From Haloechinothrix_A salitolerans (GTDB lineage: Bacteria > Actinomycetota > Actinomycetes > Mycobacteriales > Pseudonocardiaceae), in the NCBI RefSeq assembly GCF_039544105.1, contig NZ_BAABLA010000025.1: a stretch of DNA of 64,000 bases, one strand, 5' to 3'. Below, piece after piece: positions 1 through 8,351 of the stretch; positions within the stretch are counted from its first letter, which is position 1; each line of letters opens with the position of its first letter. The notes below the pieces were generated by a model. It was given only the letters and a program-made list of their open reading frames with translations. It did not search any database and had not been told where the DNA came from. The translations under genes were made by a program, and so were the position numbers.

Positions 1-62
1 TGGGATACAAAACTCCGCACGAAGTCCGCAACGAATACCTGAATCAGCAGTTCGCGGCATAA
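1..62 (+). mobile_element. C-terminal end of an IS3-type transposase (partial)
   Basis: The frame from base 3 reads GYKTPHEVRNEYLNQQFAA and then TAA at 60-62. This matches the usual end of IS3-family OrfB (DDE) transposases, where a GYRTP-hEV motif precedes a short basic/polar tail. Only the last 19 residues are inside the window, so it cannot be said whether the element is intact. The insertion-sequence end should lie within the next 100 bases, but I could not define an inverted repeat. Confidence 0.7.
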
Positions 63-371
63 AAGGACACAAACTCACCAGTCCGGAAAACACGGGGCAG
101 CCCAACCGACCCACTCACCACCGACGCCGACAGCCCAAACACAGAGGTCTCGCTCATCGGTGCAAGGTTGGCAATCCGCGACGAGGCGATAACAGCGTCT
201 CGCTATGCCGCAGTCGAAACAATACAAGGTCACCGGCAGGACTTGGCCACAGATTCAGAGCGTAAACAGCGCCCTACGGCATTCGCCGTGCGTTTGTCGA
301 GAATCGTGAACGGATAGTTTTCTCTTCTGCGCCCTAGTGGCGCGCGGATCTGGCGAGCTCACGAAAGGGCA
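63..371. other. Intergenic region with no recognised gene
   Basis: This 309-base gap separates the transposase tail from the epimerase gene. I see no convincing reading frame. It presumably contains the right end of the insertion sequence and the promoter of the gene at 372. The only clear signal is a GAAAGGG Shine-Dalgarno sequence at 362-368. Confidence 0.5.
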
Positions 372-1571
372 GTGTTCACCATCAGACGGATATGTGTCTT
401 TACCGGTTCACGTGCCGACTACGGCTCACTGGTACCTGTTATGACAGCCCTTCGCGACGATGCCGACGTCGATCTGAAGCTGCTCGTCGCCGGCGGCCAT
501 CTGGTGCCGGCGCAGGGCTACACACTGGACCAGGTGACCAAAGACGGCTTCGTCGCCGACGAAGTCGTCGACATGGTGCTGGCCAACGACACACCGAACG
601 CCGTCGCGAAGTCGTTCGGTCTTGGTGCCATCGGATTCGCCGACGCGCTCGAGCGACTCGATCCCGACCTTCTGGTCCTTCTCGGCGACCGCTATGAGGC
701 GCTAGCGGTCGCGGTCTGCGCGATGTTGCGGCTGCTTCCCGTGGCTCATCTTGCTGGTGGCGACGTCACCGAGGGGTCGACGGACGATCCGGTTCGTCAC
801 GCCATCACGAAGATGTCCCACGTGCACTTCACCGCTTCTGAGGACATGCGTCGACGTGTCATTCAGCTAGGGGAACACCCCGACACTGTGTTCAACACCG
901 GTGCGCCAACGATTGATTCAGTCGTGAACGCGCCGCTCATCGGGCGCGATGCCTGGGCGTCCATCTACGGCCGCGAACTCACCGAGCCGACCATCGTGGT
1001 CACGTATCACCCGGTCACCGCCAACCCGGACGCGAGTCACGAAGGCCTGGTCGCTCTCCTCGATGCACTCGAACACTTCCCTGACGCCGCTGTGGTCTTC
1101 ACCGGCACGAACGTGGATCAGGGCGGCAATTCCCTCGCGAAGCTGATCGATGATTACGTCGCTAACCATCCACGGCAAGCGATCCTGGTTCCCTCGCTCG
1201 GAAAGCTGCCTTACCTGAGTCTTATCCACCATGCGAACGTCGTGGTCGGTAACTCGTCCAGTGGTCTCACAGAGACGCCAGCGCTTCATACAGCGACCGT
1301 GAACATTGGATCGCGCCAGGAAGGCAGACCACGAGCCGAGTCGGTGATCGACTGTGGTGAGACGGCTGCCGACGTGCGCGCCGCGATCGACCGAGCGCTT
1401 TCCGTCGAGCTGCAGGAACGTGCACAGCACGCCCAGTCACCGTATGGCGATGGCAAGGCAACGAACCGGATCGTCGAGGTCCTTAAGAAGGTCGATCTCG
1501 ACTCGCTGGTCCCGAAGCGGTTCTTCGATCTGCCAACTGCGTTTTCCGCGAGTGGCGACGCCGAGGCGTGA
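372..1571 (+). CDS. neuC: UDP-N-acetylglucosamine 2-epimerase, hydrolysing (NeuC-like)
   Basis: The 399-residue protein belongs to the non-phosphorylating/hydrolysing UDP-GlcNAc 2-epimerase family, which releases UDP and forms ManNAc-type sugars for sialic-acid-like or surface glycan synthesis. The N-terminal TGSRADYGSL motif (residues about 12-21), LLGDRYEALA (about 102-111), the HLAGGDVTEGSTDD stretch and the C-terminal VGNSSSGLTE segment are characteristic of the family. The start is a GTG with a GAAAGGG ribosome binding site 4 bases upstream. No sialic-acid synthase or glycan cluster is adjacent, and the next gene is convergent, so the pathway is unknown. The sugar specificity and the symbol are inferred from family resemblance. 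Confidence 0.85.
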   Translation: MFTIRRICVFTGSRADYGSLVPVMTALRDDADVDLKLLVAGGHLVPAQGYTLDQVTKDGFVADEVVDMVLANDTPNAVAKSFGLGAIGFADALERLDPDLLVLLGDRYEALAVAVCAMLRLLPVAHLAGGDVTEGSTDDPVRHAITKMSHVHFTASEDMRRRVIQLGEHPDTVFNTGAPTIDSVVNAPLIGRDAWASIYGRELTEPTIVVTYHPVTANPDASHEGLVALLDALEHFPDAAVVFTGTNVDQGGNSLAKLIDDYVANHPRQAILVPSLGKLPYLSLIHHANVVVGNSSSGLTETPALHTATVNIGSRQEGRPRAESVIDCGETAADVRAAIDRALSVELQERAQHAQSPYGDGKATNRIVEVLKKVDLDSLVPKRFFDLPTAFSASGDAEA

Positions 1572-1583
1572 ACGGAACGGGAT

Positions 1584-2666
1584 TCAGAGGCTGCTGCACC
1601 ACTTGTCGACGCGGCTCGCCACATCGTCCACGGTGATCAGTGGCACGCGTGCGTCGTCGGCTTCGAATCGCGCGAGGTCCTTCCAACCCGCCCCGGTGAG
1701 CACGAGAACGGGACGGTCGGTGGGCTGCAGACGTCCACGATCAACGTCGTGGAACACGGCCGCGAGGGACGCCGCCGATGCGGGCTCGACGAAGACGCCT
1801 TCGGTCTTGGCGAGCAGGCGTTGCGCCTCGAGGATCGCGGCGTCGTCCGGTGCCGTCCCCCAGCCGCCGGACGTCTCGACTGCGGTGGCGGCGAGCGTGC
1901 CGTCCGGTGGGTGCGGCAACTGCAGCGCGGAGATGTCGCTGTCACAGCGAGACATCGCTGGCGCGTCGCTGGTTCCGTCGAGGAAGGCGACGATCGGCGC
2001 GCATCCGGACGGTTGGCAGGCGATCACCTTCGCGGGCATGTCGCGATGTAGCAGCCCCCGGGCGATCGCGGACAGCAGTCCGCCGCCGCCCGTCGGGACG
2101 TACACATGGGTGGCGTCCGGGGTTTGCTCCGCGAGCTCGTATCCGATGGTGTCGACTCCGCGCATCCCAGACGGGTTGAACGCGTGTGCGGTGATGCCAA
2201 GGAACAGGTTCTGCTGCTCCGCTGCCAGGCGGACCTGCTCCATGAGCGCGGTGGCCACCCGAGCTGTTCCCTCGCGACCAACGCCATCAATGCTGACGAC
2301 CTCGACGGCGTACGGCAGCAGCGCCAGGCGTTTCTCCTGCGGCGCGGTTGCGACCATGCAGAGGAAGCCGGACATGCCCGCGCGCGTGCCGTAGGCGGCC
2401 ATCGACAGCCCGGCGTTGCCGGATGAGGTGCCGATCCAGCCCGGGTGGCCGTGCTGCAGTGCCAAGGAGAGCGACATCGCGGCAATCCGGTCCTTATAGG
2501 ACCCGGTTGGGTTTTGCGACTCCATCTTGGCCGACAACCGTCGTAGCCCCAGACGCTTGGCTAACACCGACAGTTCGATGCAGGGAGTGTCACCTTCACC
2601 GAGACTGACGAACCGCTCCACGGTGGGCAAGTCCGCGGCGAATCGGCACAAGCCCCCGGATGCCAT
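1584..2666 (-). CDS. Threonine-synthase-like PLP-dependent enzyme
   Basis: A fold-type II PLP enzyme of 360 residues. The Schiff-base lysine is in NPTGSYKDR (K58), followed by the substrate/cofactor loop SSGNAG and a glycine-rich phosphate-binding PTGGGGLL loop. This is the threonine synthase/threonine dehydratase pattern, but the protein is shorter than housekeeping threonine synthases and sits away from hom and thrB. Its start follows the stop of the upstream deacylase gene by 3 bases, so the two are probably co-transcribed and translationally coupled. I infer a specialised beta-replacement or beta-elimination on an amino-acid derivative; the substrate cannot be read from sequence. Confidence 0.8.
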   Translation of the reverse strand: MASGGLCRFAADLPTVERFVSLGEGDTPCIELSVLAKRLGLRRLSAKMESQNPTGSYKDRIAAMSLSLALQHGHPGWIGTSSGNAGLSMAAYGTRAGMSGFLCMVATAPQEKRLALLPYAVEVVSIDGVGREGTARVATALMEQVRLAAEQQNLFLGITAHAFNPSGMRGVDTIGYELAEQTPDATHVYVPTGGGGLLSAIARGLLHRDMPAKVIACQPSGCAPIVAFLDGTSDAPAMSRCDSDISALQLPHPPDGTLAATAVETSGGWGTAPDDAAILEAQRLLAKTEGVFVEPASAASLAAVFHDVDRGRLQPTDRPVLVLTGAGWKDLARFEADDARVPLITVDDVASRVDKWCSSL

Positions 2667-2669
2667 GGG

Positions 2670-3614
2670 CTACTCCTGCCGAGGCGTGAGGTCAGCCAGC
2701 ACGAACAAGACGTCATCGGCCAGAGTGCGGGCCTGCCTGCGGAGGAACATGACCATACCGGGGCGAGGTGCGCGCACGGCCTCGAGCAAGTGGCCCTGGT
2801 AGTCGTAGCATCGGCCGATCTCGTCGTCGACGTCTACGATGTCGCCAGCGTTCACGGCGCTCACGAAGAGGCTGTCGCGCTTCGCTTGCATCCCGGCATC
2901 CAGGTCGCCAGACCCGTACACCCATCGCGTTTCCTTCCTGTCATCGGTGCACTGGGCATTCGGGAGCATGTCCAGGTCAGCGAGCACCGCGAGGACACCG
3001 GACACATACGTGTCGAGTTCGTGTTGCCGGATGCTGCCGCCGCCGGAACACTCGGCGTAGATCGCGGGGAGGCCGAGTTCGGCTGCGACGGACAGGCTGC
3101 GCCCCGGTGATGGGTCCGTATGCGCCCAGATCAGCGGGGTGCCGAACGCTTCCGCAGCCCGCCGCGACTGGTCGGCTGCCTCGACGTCGCTGACGAACCC
3201 GCACATGAGCGGCATGCGGTAGCGCAGGCCAGCTGAATGAAGATCGACCAGCAGATCGGCGCCTCTGATGAGGTGGCTGGTGATGTCGGCGGCGAGGTGG
3301 TGGGTGGGTCCATCGCCTGTGCCGGGGAAGCACCGTGCGAGGTTCTCCCCGTCGAGTGGGCTCATCCGGCTCTGCGCTGCCCAGGCCATGGGATTCGCCG
3401 TCGCGACAGCGTGGACAGTGCCGGTCAGCTCGGACGCCCGCAGCTCGTCCAGTACTCGCAGGACCGCAAGCACGCCTTCGTCTTCGTCGCCGTGGACACC
3501 GCCGAGGAGGGAGACTGTCGGTCCAGAGCGGTGCCCCCGCAACGTGATGATGGTGACACCGCTGGGCAGCGCGATTCGCTCCTGCGTTGGCTTGCCGGAG
3601 AAAGTCGCCACCAT
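2670..3614 (-). CDS. Succinylglutamate desuccinylase/aspartoacylase-family (M14-like) zinc deacylase
   Basis: A 314-residue protein of the AstE/AspA family, zinc carboxypeptidase-like amidohydrolases that remove acyl groups from amino acids. Visible ligands are H41 and E44 in GGVHGDEDE and H126 in DLHSAG; YAECSGGG supplies a candidate catalytic glutamate. It is the first gene of a two-gene minus-strand unit with the PLP enzyme at 1584-2666. No clear Shine-Dalgarno sequence precedes the ATG. A CATAAT hexamer lies a few bases upstream, which would fit a leaderless actinobacterial transcript (inference). The substrate is unknown. Confidence 0.8.
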   Translation of the reverse strand: MVATFSGKPTQERIALPSGVTIITLRGHRSGPTVSLLGGVHGDEDEGVLAVLRVLDELRASELTGTVHAVATANPMAWAAQSRMSPLDGENLARCFPGTGDGPTHHLAADITSHLIRGADLLVDLHSAGLRYRMPLMCGFVSDVEAADQSRRAAEAFGTPLIWAHTDPSPGRSLSVAAELGLPAIYAECSGGGSIRQHELDTYVSGVLAVLADLDMLPNAQCTDDRKETRWVYGSGDLDAGMQAKRDSLFVSAVNAGDIVDVDDEIGRCYDYQGHLLEAVRAPRPGMVMFLRRQARTLADDVLFVLADLTPRQE

Positions 3615-3731
3615 GGTGATTATGGTGAAATGGCTATTTTACTATGGCAACTACTGTTCGGTGCAGATATGTAGCAGCCGAGCGTCCTCGGTTTGCCGCG
3701 ACCGTGATTTCGTACCCCCAGCGCGCCCACG

Positions 3732-4553
3732 ATGTCGTCCAGCGGTTTCAGCTGTCGTAATCTTGCCTGCGTGGATCTGCTGCGCGGCGCGTTCGGTGCG
3801 ACTGACCCGGCGTGGGATATCGCCGTGACGCACGCGCTGCTGCGGCGAGTCGGTGCCGCTCCCGCCGGCGCCGTGTCCCCCGTTCCCGACACTGTGTCGC
3901 CGGGTGCGGTGCTCCGGGTCTATCGGCCGCAGTCGCGGGTGGTGGCCTTCGGGAGGCGCGATACCCGTCGACCCGGGTTCCACACCGCGGTGGACGCCGC
4001 TCGAGCGGCCGGATTTACGCCGGTCGTACGCCCGCAAGGCGGACGTGCCGTTGCCTACACCGAGAACTCGCTGGTCGTCGACCACATCCATCCGCACAGC
4101 GACACGCTCGGCGGCATGGACGAACGGTTCGCCACCTACGGCAAGCTCTGGGCGCAGGTGCTGTCCGAGTTCGGGATCGACGCTCGCGTTGGCGAGGTTC
4201 CTGGCGAGTACTGCCCTGGCGCGTACAGCGTCAACGCACGTGGCGTGGTGAAGCTTGTCGGGACCGCACAGCGGGTCATCAAAGGTGCGTGGCTGTTCAG
4301 CGCGGTCGCGATTCATAATGATGCCGAAGTGCTGCGTGCGGTGCTTCCCGATGTCTACCGTGCACTCGATCTGCCGTTCGACGTCGCCTCCGTCGGCTCG
4401 ATACGGGACGAGCTGCCTGAGCTGTCGCTTGACCGGCTGGAAACGGCGGTCTTGGCCGAGTACGGCACGCACGATGAACTGGCGGCGACCAGCTTGGACG
4501 CCGAGACCACTCGCCTCGCCCACGCGCTCATCGATGACCATCGGATTCTTTGA
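3732..4553 (+). CDS. Lipoate-protein ligase A-like protein (BPL/LPL catalytic domain)
   Basis: The 273-residue protein has the lipoyl/biotinyl transferase core: VVRPQGGRAVAYTENSLVV resembles the RRxSGGGAVYHD motif that contacts lipoyl-AMP, and a lysine follows in GVVKLVGTAQR. It may ligate lipoate or another acyl acid to a carrier. The leading alternative is an octanoyl- or lipoyl-transferase-like enzyme. It is divergent from the deacylase at 2670-3614. The start is uncertain: no ribosome binding site is seen at 3732, and GTG 3771 is possible. Residues about 48-58 (VSPVPDTVSPG) come from a unit of the 21-bp repeat family also present at 47.9 and 62.9 kb, an unusual in-gene insertion. Confidence 0.75.
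   Translation: MSSSGFSCRNLACVDLLRGAFGATDPAWDIAVTHALLRRVGAAPAGAVSPVPDTVSPGAVLRVYRPQSRVVAFGRRDTRRPGFHTAVDAARAAGFTPVVRPQGGRAVAYTENSLVVDHIHPHSDTLGGMDERFATYGKLWAQVLSEFGIDARVGEVPGEYCPGAYSVNARGVVKLVGTAQRVIKGAWLFSAVAIHNDAEVLRAVLPDVYRALDLPFDVASVGSIRDELPELSLDRLETAVLAEYGTHDELAATSLDAETTRLAHALIDDHRIL
3873..3893 (-). repeat. Single 21-bp repeat unit inside the lipoate-ligase-like gene
   Basis: GTGTC recurs exactly 21 bases apart (3873 and 3894) around CCCCGTTCCCGACACT. The stretch closely resembles the degenerate end unit near 63075-63090, which encodes the same VSPVPD residues in that orientation. It keeps the reading frame because the unit is 7 codons. Confidence 0.55.
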
Positions 4554-4575
4554 GCGTCAGACATTTACTGCTGGC

Positions 4576-4658
4576 GGCCAAGTGACCATAAAGCAACCGT
4601 CCAGATGACCACGCACCTAGCGGCCAAGTGACCACGCCAATGCCGTCCAGGTGACCAC
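4576..4658. repeat. Four 23-bp-spaced direct repeats, possible IS end remnant
   Basis: Units start at 4576, 4599, 4622 and 4645, exactly 23 bases apart. They alternate between GGCCAAGTGACCA and GTCCAG(A/G)TGACCAC. Multiple short repeats of GTGACC-type sequence at a fixed step are typical of transposase-binding ends of IS21-family elements. No istA/istB is adjacent, so this would be an orphan end. An iteron-like or operator function is an alternative. Confidence 0.45.
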
Positions 4659-4742
4659 GGCACAGCGATCGTTTCGGCATACCGTTGCCATGGCGACGTC
4701 AAACAAGCTGGTCAGGCGCCGAGAGTCGTCGCCAACTCCTCG

Positions 4743-5702
4743 CTAGCTTTCGCACCCGATCCCATCGCCGTCCGCGTCGAAACCGTGCGGATCACCTTCC
4801 TGTACACGGAAGTTGCGCTCAGGGATCTCACCGCAGTCCTTGTCAGGTGGGTAGGGATAGCTCACGACTCCCGGGGCCGGTTGCGGTTCAGGCGCTGGCT
4901 GAGGCTGTGGCTCGGGTTCGGGCTGCGGCTTAGGTTCGGGCTTCGGCGTGTACTTCCGTGCGCCAAAGTGCGAGCATGCGCCCCACAGTCCCGCATCACG
5001 CGATTTCGCTTTGCGTCCGGCTTCGCTGATTTGCTTCCAGTGAAGGTCGTTTGGCTGGTGCAACACAGCCTTCGCGTGGCCACTCGCGACCATCTTGAGG
5101 TTCACGAAAACACCGTTGTCGTTCCACAAGTACAGAAGATGACGCCCGTGCTGGTCACGCAGCTCCTCATCCCGCTGAACCCAGACCGTGCTGCCGGGCG
5201 GCACCAGGTTCTTCAGGTGGGAGGTCGCCTTGGGGCCATAGCACTGCACCGGCTTACTAGGGTGCTTAGTCTCAGGTGTATCGATCTCAAGCAGCTGCAC
5301 ATCGACCTGCGCACTACTGGGTAGAGGTCCCCGTCCATTAGTCGCGGCAAGCTTCAACGTGTCGCCATCAACGATGCGACGTACCTTTGCCTCCTGAACG
5401 TCCGACGGGACATTCGCTGGTGCACCAGCCGGCCGTGTGTTCTTCTCCACTTCCGAGGTCGTGGTTGGTGTCGTCGTCTCGGAAGGCGTGGACGTGCTTG
5501 CTGTCGGGGTGCCAGATGTTTCATCCGATGTTTCCGGCGACAAAACAGCGGCTACAAGTACCCAAGCGACGACAGACAGACCGATCGCGCGTCCAGGATG
5601 TGGACGGCTCGCGTACCACTGACGCACCGGACTGTCCTTGACGAACGCCATGATTACGACGAGGACAGTTCCGAGTAGGAAGAGTCCGAACACAACCACC
5701 AT
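4743..5702 (-). CDS. Membrane-anchored thermonuclease-family protein with Excalibur domain
   Basis: Order of parts in 319 residues: two N-terminal hydrophobic segments (about 1-20 and 38-56), a Thr/Ser/Pro-rich linker, a staphylococcal-nuclease-like domain (VDGDTLKL, LLEIDTPE and YGPKA motifs, about 108-245), a Pro-Glu-Gln repeat linker, and a C-terminal Excalibur calcium-binding motif ending DADGDGIGCES. The nuclease family cleaves DNA and RNA with calcium; here the enzyme would face the outside of the membrane. The ATG is preceded by AAAGGGAGA at good spacing. It is a single gene with no obvious partner. A nutritional or extracellular-DNA role is inference. Confidence 0.85.
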   Translation of the reverse strand: MVVVFGLFLLGTVLVVIMAFVKDSPVRQWYASRPHPGRAIGLSVVAWVLVAAVLSPETSDETSGTPTASTSTPSETTTPTTTSEVEKNTRPAGAPANVPSDVQEAKVRRIVDGDTLKLAATNGRGPLPSSAQVDVQLLEIDTPETKHPSKPVQCYGPKATSHLKNLVPPGSTVWVQRDEELRDQHGRHLLYLWNDNGVFVNLKMVASGHAKAVLHQPNDLHWKQISEAGRKAKSRDAGLWGACSHFGARKYTPKPEPKPQPEPEPQPQPAPEPQPAPGVVSYPYPPDKDCGEIPERNFRVQEGDPHGFDADGDGIGCES

Positions 5703-6052
5703 ATGGCGTAATCTCCCTTTAAAGTCATGTGTGCCGCATATGCCGCACTAGTTGCATCGAATGTCGCGTGATCCCCGTCACAGCCCTGCAGCATTCGATG
5801 TCGACTCGTTACTGCTCCGCTAGCGAGTGGTGAGCCTGCGTAGTAGTGGTCACGGAGCGACAGCGAGCTAGAGATCAGGGATCCACAAGAGGTTGCCCGC
5901 ATTGACCGGCCGAGCAGTCGAGCTCATTACGCGCAGTCTGATGGACATGCGCGAGTCGGTCGCCATAGGCAAAGACCTAGCCTGGTTCGTTTGCACTAGG
6001 TATTTCACTGAATAGACTCTCACGGACAGCTGGTCAGGTGAGGTGAGAGTCG
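5703..6052. other. Intergenic region between divergent genes
   Basis: 350 bases separate the nuclease gene and the formylglycine-generating enzyme gene, which diverge. No coding frame is supported. A split inverted repeat, CATCGAATG near 5756 and CATTCGATG near 5793, is the only structure seen. Confidence 0.4.
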
Positions 6053-7033
6053 ATGTCGGCGTGCTGTGGTCCGCGCACGGAGGGCGGCGCGGTGGCGGAG
6101 CGGACGCGCAACAGCCCCGCGCTCCCGTTCACGCCACCGGAGCGCAGCCGCGCCGACGTCGTGCGTGGAATGGTCCGCATCCCCGGCGGGGCGTTCCGCA
6201 TGGGCGGCGACGACCCGGACGCCTTCCCCGACGACGGCGAAGGCCCGATCCGCACCGTCACACTGTCGCCGTTCCTTTTCGATGCCACCACGGTCACCAA
6301 TCGGCAGTTCGCGACCTTCGTCAAGGCGACAGGCTACGAGACGGACGCGGAGCGGTTCGGCTGGTCGTTCGTGTTCCACTTGCTCGTCGGCCCCGAGCAG
6401 CGCCCACACCTGATGGACGCCGTCGTGCCCGGCGCGCCGTGGTGGCGGGCAATCTCCGGCGCGACCTGGCGCACTCCGGAAGGCCCAGGGACGTCGAACG
6501 CGCACCGCCCGCAACATCCCGTAGTACATGTGTCCTGGCACGACGCCGCCGCCTACGCTGCGTGGGCTGGCAAACGCCTGCCCACGGAGGCGGAGTGGGA
6601 ACGCGCCGCACGAGGCGGTCTCGACCAGGCACGATTCGCCTGGGGCGACGAGCTGATCCCGAAGAACCGATGGCGCTGCAACATCTGGCAGGGCGGCGTT
6701 CCCGCGCACAACAGCGAGGAGGACGGCTACCTCGGCACCGCACCGGTGAAGTCGTACCCGCCTAACGGCTACGGGCTCTACGAGGTGGCGGGCAACGTGT
6801 GGGAGTGGTGCGCCGACCGCTGGAGCGCCACCTGGCATGCCGACGAGTGCCCCGAGACGCGGATCGACCCGCCCGGCCCGCCTGACGGCGACGAACATGT
6901 CGTTCGAGGCGGCAGCTTCCTCTGCCACGACTCGTACTGCAACCGCTACCGCGTCGCGGCCCGCACCCACAACACCCCGGACAGTTCAGCGAGCAACACC
7001 GGCTTCCGGTGCGTGGCGGACGTCGACAGCTGA
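6053..7033 (+). CDS. Formylglycine-generating enzyme (sulfatase-modifying factor)
   Basis: The 326-residue protein is a genuine FGE rather than a generic SUMF1-fold protein. The C-terminal segment GGSFLCHDSYCNRYRVAAR carries both active-site cysteines (CHDSYC) that bind copper and oxidise the sulfatase CxPxR cysteine to formylglycine. Other family signatures are IPGGAFRMG, RLPTEAEWE and GNVWEWCAD. The N-terminal MSACCGP is common in actinobacterial FGEs. The reaction is post-translational and cytosolic. No type I sulfatase gene is in the window, so its clients must lie elsewhere. The gene ends just before a pseudogene fragment at 7061. Confidence 0.92.
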   Translation: MSACCGPRTEGGAVAERTRNSPALPFTPPERSRADVVRGMVRIPGGAFRMGGDDPDAFPDDGEGPIRTVTLSPFLFDATTVTNRQFATFVKATGYETDAERFGWSFVFHLLVGPEQRPHLMDAVVPGAPWWRAISGATWRTPEGPGTSNAHRPQHPVVHVSWHDAAAYAAWAGKRLPTEAEWERAARGGLDQARFAWGDELIPKNRWRCNIWQGGVPAHNSEEDGYLGTAPVKSYPPNGYGLYEVAGNVWEWCADRWSATWHADECPETRIDPPGPPDGDEHVVRGGSFLCHDSYCNRYRVAARTHNTPDSSASNTGFRCVADVDS

Positions 7034-7060
7034 CGGGGCGGGTAGCCACGGCGCCGCGCC

Positions 7061-7212
7061 TCCGTCACAGTGGCCCCGGTCCGGCTGACGGCGATCATGG
7101 GCGTTGTGTCATCCGACCCGGAGGCTGCGATCGATGGACCATCAAGCGCGAGGTCCGTCGTGTCGAACGGGCGGCTGTCATGCCATTTGATTGATCCGGA
7201 CCAGCGTGACGC
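7061..7212 (-). pseudogene. 3' fragment of the DUF234-like ATPase gene (copy of 19108-19262)
   Basis: About 150 bases match the 3' end of the ATPase gene at 19055-20479 in the same orientation. The minus-strand translation reads GSIKWHDSRPFDTTDLA and then DDTTPMIAVSRTGATVTE, against GSIKWHDSRPFDTADLA and EDTTPMIAVSRTGATVTE in the intact gene. Small indels break the frame and nothing upstream of the fragment encodes the rest. Together with the intact gene it brackets the CRISPR-Cas locus. Confidence 0.85.
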
Positions 7213-7489
7213 GCGTGTCGGCAGCCACAAGACGCATCTCGCGCGCACCAAAAAGTACGCCGAGATCCCGAGATGCTGCCCAAGTGACGGCCATTTGATT
7301 ACCCGCTGGCGGTCGTGAAACTTCACCGACCGCACACGGGATGACACGACGACCATTCACATCCCGCAAGGCGGGCCACCCCGCGTCCGTGGGTAGTACA
7401 TCACGGCGACCAGCGGGACTTTGCCCCATCCCGTATCATCCCAGCGTTCGCGGCACGCGGTGCGGTGCGCTATCACCTCGTCACTGCGC
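7213..7489. other. Leader-distal flank of CRISPR array 1
   Basis: No gene is supported. Bases from about 7433 (GTATCATCCCAGCG) look like a decayed further repeat one unit-length before the first recognisable repeat at 7490. Confidence 0.35.
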
Positions 7490-8199
7490 GGATCATCCCC
7501 CGCGCCTGCGGGGAGCACCTGCTCAACTCGATCGAGGTGCAGGCGGAGGACGGATCATCCCCGCGCGTGCGGGGAGCACATCGATACCTGGCCCACGGCT
7601 CGAGCGTCGCGGGGATCATCCCCGCGCGTGCGGGGAGCACTGGCCGTTCAGCGGGCCAACGATCGGCTTGTTGGGATCATCCCCGCGCGCGCGGGGAGCA
7701 CTTCTCGAAGTCGTCGTTCTTGGAGTGGAATGCCGGATCATCCCCGCACGTGCGGGGAGCACTCGGCGATGTCGCGCGCCCAGGTGGTGATGGTGGTGAT
7801 GGTGGGATCATCCCCGCGCGTGCGGGGAGCACCGCAGCAGCATTGTCAGCTTGCCGGGGAATCGCGGATCATCCCCGCGCGTGCGGGGAGCACGGTGGCC
7901 GCAACATCAACGGCACCCCACGGGAAGCGGATCATCCCCGCGCGTGCGGGGAGCACTCGCCGTTGAACCGCCGAAGACATGGGCGGGAGGGATCATCCCC
8001 GCGCGTGCGGGGAGCACTCCACACGACAGTCGTGTCGGAAAGCGGCTGCGGATCATCCCCGCGCGTGCGGGGAGCACGTCAAGCTGAACGGCGATCGGGA
8101 ACGTGGTGAGGGATCATCCCCGCGCGTGCGGGGAGCACGGGTTCGACTTCTGGGGCATGATCGCCGAAAACGGATCATCCCCGCGCGTGCGGGGAGCAC
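7490..8199 (-). CRISPR. CRISPR array 1, type I-E, 12 repeats
   Basis: Twelve 28-bp repeats, in sense orientation starting GTGCTCCCCG and ending GGGGATGATCC, with a short GC-rich hairpin, transcribed on the minus strand. Repeats begin at 7490, 7552, 7613, 7674, 7735, 7805, 7866, 7929, 7990, 8050, 8111 and 8172. Spacers are mostly 33 bp (61-bp period, equal to the I-E convention of 29+32), with one of 32, one of 35 and one of 42. The repeat at 7490 is degenerate (29 bp, extra C) and marks the leader-distal end. The array lies directly downstream of cas6e. Confidence 0.97.
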
Positions 8200-8351
8200 A
8201 CTTGTTGACCTGCATCGATTGTGTGACGTGGCTGGATTTTCATTCACTTTGGATTCACAGGCGGATAGCGCAGGCCCGCGCCATCTTGCGGAACTTCCGC
8301 CGGACCCGGCGGCGTTTCCGCACGGTCTGTTCGGGCGTCCGCCTACGGTGC
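8200..8351 (-). promoter_or_regulatory. Leader of CRISPR array 1
   Basis: The 152 bases between cas6e and the array are the leader by position. Read on the minus strand, the last bases before the first repeat are CAGGTCAACAAGT, nearly identical to CAGGTCAACAAGC before array 2. About 60 AT-richer bases precede it. A GTA-rich 100-codon frame begins at 8355 with an ATGA overlap to cas6e and runs into the repeats. It is not a recognisable Cas protein. Confidence 0.7.

Noticed and set aside
1354..2394. Plus-strand frame over the epimerase end and the PLP enzyme
   Set aside because: Ser/Arg/Thr-rich shadow; the minus-strand PLP enzyme has clear catalytic motifs.
7465..8109. Long open frames across CRISPR array 1 (and similarly 16194-16682 across array 2)
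   Set aside because: They translate the repeats (recurring RARG/PRVRGA peptides) and have no gene features.
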